NCBI GenBank assembly: GCA_905235315.1
Contig: CAJOLG010000060.1
Coordinates: 1 to 9,205, forward strand
Direction: 5' to 3'
Length of the DNA stretch: 9,205 nucleotides
DNA from: an uncultured Solobacterium sp.
GTDB taxonomy: Bacteria; Bacillota_I; Bacilli_A; Erysipelotrichales; Erysipelotrichaceae
The position numbers and the translations under genes were made by a program. Shown here one piece after another: positions 8,001-9,205 of the stretch. Within the stretch, counting starts at the first letter, position 1. The number at the start of each line of letters is the position of its first letter. The notes beneath the pieces were generated by a model that was not told where the DNA came from, did no database searches, and saw only the letters and a program-made list of their open reading frames with translations.

Positions 8001-9205
8001 TCAGAGAAGCGCTGCTGCTGTAATGAATGCCGCCGGCATTTCCCGAAGCGGTATTGTCTGAAATACTGCAGTTTTTAATCACGGTATCTGTGCTGTTATA
8101 GATGTCGATACCGCCCGAAGATCCGGCGGTGTTGCCTGTAACAGCGCCTCCGGTAATGGAAAGCGGTCCCCGGCTGCCGATACCGCCGCCGCTGGTGGAA
8201 GAGGTGTTCCCCGTAACTATTACATCTTCAAGAACCAGTGTTCCGTCCGACTCAATACCGCCGCCGTTAAATATGTTGTTTCCGCCGGTGATGGTTCCGT
8301 TTTTCAGCGTGAGACTGCCGTGAACCAGGAGAACACATCCGTCATTTGCCGGCGCTCCCAGGCCGCGGTTCAGCGTATGTCCTTTGAGATCCAGCGTGAT
8401 ATCCTTCCCCTCCGGAACAACCAGCGCCGTATCGGACGGCCCGGCAGTGAGGTCTTCTGTAAGTTCGATAACCGATCCGCTTTCCGAGCCGGAAAGGAGT
8501 TCATTGAGAAGGGCCCATGAAGCGATGGAAGTGTCCATCTTCAGGGAAATGGTGTAGGTGAAGCTGCCGATTGTCACTTCAATATACGGCTGATCCGCCT
8601 CTGAAAACTCCGTCAGAATCTTCAGTATCCATTCTCCGTTTTCCACATAGGCGGAAAGAAGGTCTTCTGAACTGACCGTCACCTGTTCCGCTGTTCCGTT
8701 CAGATTGACGCCTGTCAGGACTTCATTTACCGGAATTGTCTGGTTCAGATAAACCGGGTATTGCCTTGTTTCATAGGTAAAGACAACTTTGTATATGGAG
8801 AATCCCTCGGTTTCCGCAGAGATGGTATGTTCCTGAAGATCCACTTCTGCCGCAAGCTCTTCGGGATTCTGAAGATCCGCTTCTTCAATGTGATAGACAG
8901 ACGCTTCGACATTCGCATCGGAGAGCTCCGCAAGGGAAAAACGAACCTGTACACGGTCTCCTTCTGCAGGCTGGACTTCATTCCCGTCCGGCCCGAGGAC
9001 TTTGATGTCAAAGGTATAGGAGGCAGCGATCATGCATGCATCATTCTGCCCTTCAATCGCCGCATCCGTGTACGCTTCCACTTCGGCGGGAACTTCGGTT
9101 ACAGAAAGCACAGAGCCCGCAGGAAAAACACCCGCATCTGCCGTCACCGTGATTACTGTTCCGTTTACAGATACGGAGTCTTCAAACGGCTCCGCTTCTT
9201 CTTCC
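346..9205 (-). CDS. Giant modular surface protein (adhesin-like), start outside window, ends at a frameshift-generated stop
   Basis: Main open frame of the window, 2,952 complete codons, open to the right edge. The first in-frame start-like codon is GTG at 9145..9147, but the 19 codons upstream (EEEAEPFEDSVSVNGTVIT) flow straight into the same domain, so the real start and signal peptide lie beyond the window. Order of domains: two N-terminal beta domains (to residue 206); five beta-helix plus InlB-like modules (207-2027); two linker domains (2028-2232); Cys/His repeats (2233-2933). No transmembrane segment or catalytic motif was seen. The likely role is an extracellular adhesin or cell-wall-attached stalk in a Gram-positive gut or oral bacterium; this is inferred from domain style and the ligand is unknown. 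The TGA at 346..348 falls in the middle of a repeat and is caused by a one-base frame change, so the reading continues in another frame to the left edge. Confidence is high that it is coding, moderate on function. Confidence 0.93.
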   Translation of the reverse strand, partial: EEEAEPFEDSVSVNGTVITVTADAGVFPAGSVLSVTEVPAEVEAYTDAAIEGQNDACMIAASYTFDIKVLGPDGNEVQPAEGDRVQVRFSLAELSDANVEASVYHIEEADLQNPEELAAEVDLQEHTISAETEGFSIYKVVFTYETRQYPVYLNQTIPVNEVLTGVNLNGTAEQVTVSSEDLLSAYVENGEWILKILTEFSEADQPYIEVTIGSFTYTISLKMDTSIASWALLNELLSGSESGSVIELTEDLTAGPSDTALVVPEGKDITLDLKGHTLNRGLGAPANDGCVLLVHGSLTLKNGTITGGNNIFNGGGIESDGTLVLEDVIVTGNTSSTSGGGIGSRGPLSITGGAVTGNTAGSSGGIDIYNSTDTVIKNCSISDNTASGNAGGIHYSSSASLTLENCTLNNNAAGNIGALEIWNGTVYITNTTISQNTAGSFSGAIGTNSEEPLYITDSTITGNHAGQRGGAMTVSDLTVLSGTVTISGNTATDANTPNNVVISSYDRINADNLSSESRIGLTPFQGPWDDEPNIVVENYKGSMDIFTSDKETCMVSSDRNGNLILTLPVTVRFSGGDEIHSEDTMPDDKAPLFGQYVLPECTMPARGFTFAHWEVGVQKQIVYPGQKFYTTDRDYKEEDGSLILPVSAVWVNGWYDLEQRIEAAQSGDTIIIGADITADRSNPDPLTIPAGKAITIDLNGHTIDRHRLSEEPDKNGSVFRVYGYLRLVNGTVKGGNTSRNGGGIENYGTLDLRTVTVTQNKAQGSGGGIYSYVEGSGYVMLENSAVTDNEAADGGGLYLDRSKCLVYGATVTGNTAQNNAGGIYATTAALNISDYLKVTGNTVAGAENNIYVPSGATMYFRSDFDEETVMGFTTEQIPTETAPVVFTSNLRKFANEAVLTSDNELYQVVPYGDMQYALAYPAVIHFEAGDPSAAGTMDDVPSGKGVQYVLPECGFTLTNKVFTGWKLGETIYQPGETVTITEDVTTFTAQWGGSAWQVLQQRILGSEPEIQLTEDITADASEEGLVIPEGRTVTIDLNGHTLSRGLAETGSVEKGYVFKVEGNLTVKDSGTGGTVTGGNNSIAGTAADAESGGAFNVSGTLTLESGVIAGNSADCGGAVFLQKDAGFIMHGGTISGNNAGRRGGGVDALFGSFEMTGGIIEDNTAYFQGGGVYGMNRYTIPVKLGGNAQIYDNRSTYYDSPDDLYSARQGVEVSTPFTNGANIYISTNNTITEENPFIVTSGYGGTEIPYSIHGDRNDTVVGLNRDGEIILGKPVTVFYAPNGGQGLIPQQTTVAAGGIYMALPCMFTPPSGLEFDHWQIGNDVSKTCLENEIITVTADITLKAIWENPWKSFQAKLNNAREGSVIKLERDITALEDDTALVTPANVSFTIDLNGHTINRNLSEPKENGAALRIAGGIVTLIDSDPQKKGTIKGGNNTGNGGGILVSNGARLVMNGGSITGNKAANGAGIWSASRFEMSGGKITNNEAAISGGGVFLNSNAMLMDGGEITGNKCGSDGHGAGVWIPNIGSHLLIEQSVKITANTKGENLPNNVELHGEDDSVYLTGALTLNTVIGITPYEGPTEETPVYNVIRGSNRYEVVLSCFFCDDPEYVLLKDDEGDGILAIPATVSFNAGGGTGTMSDTVAARYVDYTLPACGFTKENAKFAGWKINDTDEILPNGGTYLLTEEHLNLTAVWSSGWTELQERINNAGDGEVITLQDDVIAGVTDVALVVPEGKNITIDLNGHEINRMLKYEQEEDGGVFRVRGNLTVTDSGTTGKITGAYARGSKAEYAGAVNIKDGGSFTLAGGSITGNQGAIATAVSVYNGTFTMTGGSIKGNTADVGTGIFARSSTVNLLGGEISGNTAKTQWAGVYLDSKCVLNAGGSIKVIDNTVGDKQSNLNLVSGSYTRMNVVQELTDEALLGVTKRIDSTVTLPVPITIGLDGKGSFTNFVSDEDKYAVGLGADGEAVLGNPAVIQFNAGSPAGTGTMEDVVFAKGGYYPLPECGFTAPEGRVFQYWTVDNTVYPVGSKVKITKDITTVTAKWTERSDLSLTIRWSSMDGTDLVSPYVITDITGGAKVQEVLAANREQILEHFGTPDGYILENIFARSPLSSYTTWEEARSDQPGSEDELNTDMTLYCLYGVKADEARFYLTQPACGTSGTDPVQIEPLPDCGYEILQSAWVNDESGSQPYTGRIVGSKDYFFSMKIRRKFGYASESAPTTVIIENAEFKRVSTTGGDLFTVISAAKVGEHEPDTVREDVKAPTCTEYGRFDTVTRCIIEDCDYEISRVVHPLNPLGHDWAAPSYTWRGNQVTAERLCTRDSSHKESETVTASGEVYKEPTCTEPGETKYTAAFTNPAFSAQERIRSDIEPLGHDWGAPSYTWAKDNRTVTASRTCTRDSAHIQEETAETMKTVDTEPTCEEPGLASWIAVFSEDAFRPQEKQETIPALGHDWDEGKTVKEPTCRETGLKRYTCRNDSAHTRDEIIPATGEHTAAEAVIESVVKPTCTQAGHHDEAVYCSVCGEELARETKTDQALGHIWSEWAVDEEKQVRTRTCSRCGEIEEERIDEHTHQMEQIAGIDPKCEETGMTAHYRCTQCNKHFKDEAGTIEVSEEEMIIPAKGHTPGEAVRTNEVSPTCTENGGYDLEKTCTVCETLINRTHITVPALGHDYGAPVYEWADDCTSVTATRVCGRDASHYETERTTNITAVITKQAECETAGETSYTAVFNNSAFGPVTKTIADIDPLGHLYDAGTVTKEPSCTEEGVRTYICLHNNEHQKTEPIPPTGHVPAAEPERITEKQATCEETGRALETVSCVKCGEILSSTRVIVPALGHDWGEWEIIKPVTEEEDGLEMRICQNDASHMEERIIPRPDHVHDLREIAEVPATCTKTGVLAHYECALCKRMYADSRGETEVTSDKLVIPAAGHTEGQPVMENVKPATCLEPGQL
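354..358 (-). other. Site of one-base frame disruption
   Basis: The minus strand reads CCG GGC CAG TTA TGA, giving P-G-Q-L-stop. Dropping one base from the GGGCC run gives CCG GGC AGT TAT GAT CTT (PGSYDL), matching NGGYDL in the sister repeat (residues 2624-2629) with the same spacing from the preceding Cys to the next one. The A-unit of this copy (263) lies 916 nt from that of the previous copy (1179), which is 305 codons plus one base. This fits a one-base insertion. Confidence 0.85.
1837..2292 (-). repeat. Local tandem duplication of a 76-residue A-B pair
   Basis: Residues 2286-2361 and 2362-2437 are tandem copies: APSYTWRGNQVTAERLCTRD with SSH, then PTCTEPGETKY..AF and PLGHDWG; followed by APSYTWAKDNRTVTASRTCT with RDSAH, then PTCEEPGLASW..AF and ALGHDWD. 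The offset is 228 nt, a whole number of codons. It occurs only at the start of the array. Confidence 0.7.
2452..2775 (-). other. Beta domain before the Cys/His array
   Basis: Residues 2125-2232. Contains ARFYLTQPACGTSGTDPV, LPDCGYEILQSAWVND, TGRIVGSKDYFFSMKI and FGYASESAPTTVIIENAEF. The order of a two-Cys opening, a W, G.I.GSKDY.F...I...FGY, then V.I.NA reads like a small beta-sandwich domain that I remember preceding GHDW-type repeats in similar secreted Bacillota proteins. LPDCGYE (C2156) repeats the LPxCG motif of the InlB units. No family name is asserted. Confidence 0.45.
2776..3066 (-). other. Linker domain after the module array
   Basis: Residues 2028-2124. Visible pattern: DLSLTIRWSSMDGTDLVSP, VITDITGGAKVQEVLAANRE, GTPDGYILENIF, TTWEEARSDQ and MTLYCLYG. 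The closing MTLYCLYG resembles the W-ending strand of the InlB-like units, so this may be a divergent relative. The middle, KVQEVLAANREQILEHFG, is one of the few helix-forming stretches in this beta-rich protein. No function is recognised. Confidence 0.45.
3067..4113 (-). repeat. Module 5: beta-helix plus InlB-like repeat (349 aa)
   Basis: Residues 1679-2027. Opens SGWTELQERINNAGDGEVIT, then LVVPEGKNITIDLNGHEINR, LTVTDSGTTGKITGAY, and rungs with GGSITGNQGA, TGGSIKGNTADVGTGI and GGEISGNTA. It has fewer GGG turns than the other modules, with A/T replacing G, which suggests a drifting copy. The InlB-like unit is 1957-2027: VIQFNAGSPAGTGTMEDV, YPLPECGFT (C1988), FQYWTVD, YPVGSKVKI and VTAKW. After it the protein leaves the modular region. 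Confidence 0.8.
4114..5166 (-). repeat. Module 4: beta-helix plus InlB-like repeat (351 aa)
   Basis: Residues 1328-1678. Opens NPWKSFQAKLNNAREGSVIK, then RDITA, FTIDLNGHTINR, and very regular rungs: TIKGGNNTGNGGGI, NGGSITGNKAANGAGI, SGGKITNNEAAISGGG and DGGEITGNKCGSDGHGAG. The cap reads IGITPYEGP (1555-1563), almost the same as in module 1. A CFFC motif (C1585, C1588) sits between cap and InlB unit and is absent from the other modules. The InlB-like unit (1609-1678) has SFNAGGGTGTMSDTV, YTLPACGFT (C1638), FAGWKIN, LPNGGTY and LTAVW, and is the closest to the textbook Flg_new pattern. Confidence 0.8.
5167..6231 (-). repeat. Module 3: beta-helix plus InlB-like repeat (355 aa)
   Basis: Residues 973-1327. 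Opens SAWQVLQQRILGSEPEIQL, then EDITAD, LVIPEGRTVTIDLNGHTLSR, LTVKDSGTGGTVTGGN, and rungs VIAGNSADCGGA, TISGNNAGRRGGG and IIEDNTAYFQGGG. The end of the helix carries a longer Tyr/Asn/Asp-rich loop (about 1168-1232), unlike the short caps of the other modules. The InlB-like unit (1256-1327) is the most divergent: VTVFYAPNGGQG, MALPCMFTPP (C1286; LPC rather than LPxC), FDHWQIG, a shift in the YPG region with an extra C1309, and KAIW. Confidence 0.78.
6232..7254 (-). repeat. Module 2: beta-helix plus InlB-like repeat (341 aa)
   Basis: Residues 632-972. Opens NGWYDLEQRIEAAQSGDTII, then ADITAD, LTIPAGKAITIDLNGHTIDR, and rungs with TVKGGN, NGGGI, VTQNKAQGSGGGI, VTDNEAADGGGL, VTGNTAQNNAGGI and VTGN. 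The cap contains VMGFTTEQIP (850-859), the counterpart of IGLTPFQGP in module 1. The InlB-like unit is residues 903-972: VIHFEAGDPSAAGTMDDV, YVLPECGFT (C934), FTGWKLG, YQPGETVTI and FTAQW. Same order and similar length to modules 3-5. Confidence 0.8.
7255..8529 (-). repeat. Module 1: beta-helix plus InlB-like repeat (425 aa)
   Basis: Residues 207-631, the longest of five related modules. It opens SIASWALLNELL, then SVIELTEDLTA, LVVPEGKDITLDLKGHTLNR, and enters beta-helix rungs marked by TITGGN, NGGGI, VTGN, GGGI, AVTGNTAGSSGGI, ISDNTA, NAGGI and TITGNHAGQRGGA. The extra length comes from additional rungs. A cap containing IGLTPFQGP (500-508) follows. Residues 552-631 form an InlB/Flg_new-like unit: VRFSGGDEIHSEDTM, YVLPECTMP with C582, FAHWEVG, YPGQKF and AVW. 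Beta-helices of this GG.I/GN type are structurally like pectate-lyase folds and recall chlamydial Pmp GGAI repeats; no lyase catalytic residues were recognised. Confidence 0.8.
8530..8772 (-). other. N-terminal beta domain 2 leading into the modules
   Basis: Residues 126-206. Pattern: QYPVYLNQTIPVNEVLTGVN, then a NLNGTAEQVTVSSEDLLSAY stretch, NGEWILKILTEF, and IEVTIGSFTYTISLKMD. It reads as a small beta sandwich of about 80 residues. Similar segments (L.G...I.L.E.L...G..G.V..V..S, then W.L, then V.I....Y.I.V) are remembered as a fixed adaptor between domain 1 and beta-helix modules in related gut proteins. Function unknown; probably a spacer or structural cap. Confidence 0.5.
8773..9204 (-). 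other. N-terminal beta domain 1 (partial)
   Basis: Covers the 19 codons before residue 1 and residues 1-125. The visible pattern is V.VNGTVITVTADAGVFPAGSVLSVTEVP, then ASYTFDIKVLGPDGNEVQP, a VQVRFSLAEL strand, SVYHIEEAD, and TEGFSIYKVVFTY. From memory, the order FP.G..L.V..V, YDI..L..DG.E..P, V.F.L and GFS.Y.V.F recurs near the N-terminus of large secreted Bacillota proteins with the same beta-helix modules downstream. It is predicted to be all beta and extracellular. I know no firm family name or function for it. The poly-Glu start (EEEAEPFEDS) looks like a flexible linker following a signal peptide or another domain outside the window. Confidence 0.6.

Noticed and set aside
3067..8529. Pectate lyase or other polysaccharide-cleaving enzyme
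   Set aside because: The beta-helix style is shared, but no catalytic Lys/Arg/Asp cluster was recognised and the modules are repeated as structural units.
9145..9147. GTG as the translation start of the giant protein
   Set aside because: The frame is open upstream to the window edge, the 19 upstream codons belong to the same domain, and no signal peptide follows the GTG.
1..9205. CRISPR array or non-coding tandem repeat
   Set aside because: Repeats are visible at protein level, in frame, and diverged in DNA; there are no short identical repeats with regular spacers.

Overview
The whole 9.2 kb window lies inside one very large gene on the minus strand, and both ends of that gene are outside the window. 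The frame is open from the right edge (position 9204) down to a TGA at 346..348. The same protein then resumes one frame over, from 353 to 3 at the left edge. At least 3,069 codons of one product are visible: 19 before the GTG at 9145..9147, 2,933 from that GTG to the TGA, and 117 after the frame change. Residue numbers below count that GTG as residue 1; it is a reference point and not a claimed start.

The product looks like a secreted, modular, cell-surface protein of the adhesin type found in gut or oral Bacillota (Lachnospiraceae, Erysipelotrichaceae and Oscillospiraceae come to mind). This is judged from domain style, roughly balanced base composition and acidic beta-rich repeats, with no database search. 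Reading along the protein, from right to left on the map: (1) two small N-terminal beta domains, 8530..9204; (2) five tandem modules, 3067..8529, each a right-handed beta-helix rich in GGG and TGN turns followed by an InlB/Listeria-Bacteroides-like (Flg_new-type) repeat with a conserved LPxC cysteine; (3) two linker domains, 2452..3066; (4) a long array of Cys/His repeats, 2451 to about 60, with PTC.E.G, CxxC, Cx5H and GHDW motifs, itself built from a roughly 295-305 residue super-repeat; (5) the first residues of what looks like the usual C-terminal pre-anchor domain, cut by the left edge. The signal peptide and any sortase or other anchor must lie outside.

The main oddity is a one-base frame disruption at about 354..358 inside the twelfth Cys/His repeat. 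Homology to the sister repeats continues without a gap in the new frame, so this is either a sequencing or assembly indel or a real mutation that truncates the protein before its anchor. No RNA gene, mobile element, CRISPR array, promoter or terminator was found, and no stretch lacks coding sequence. No multi-gene system is visible; the interest lies in the repeat architecture of one giant protein.
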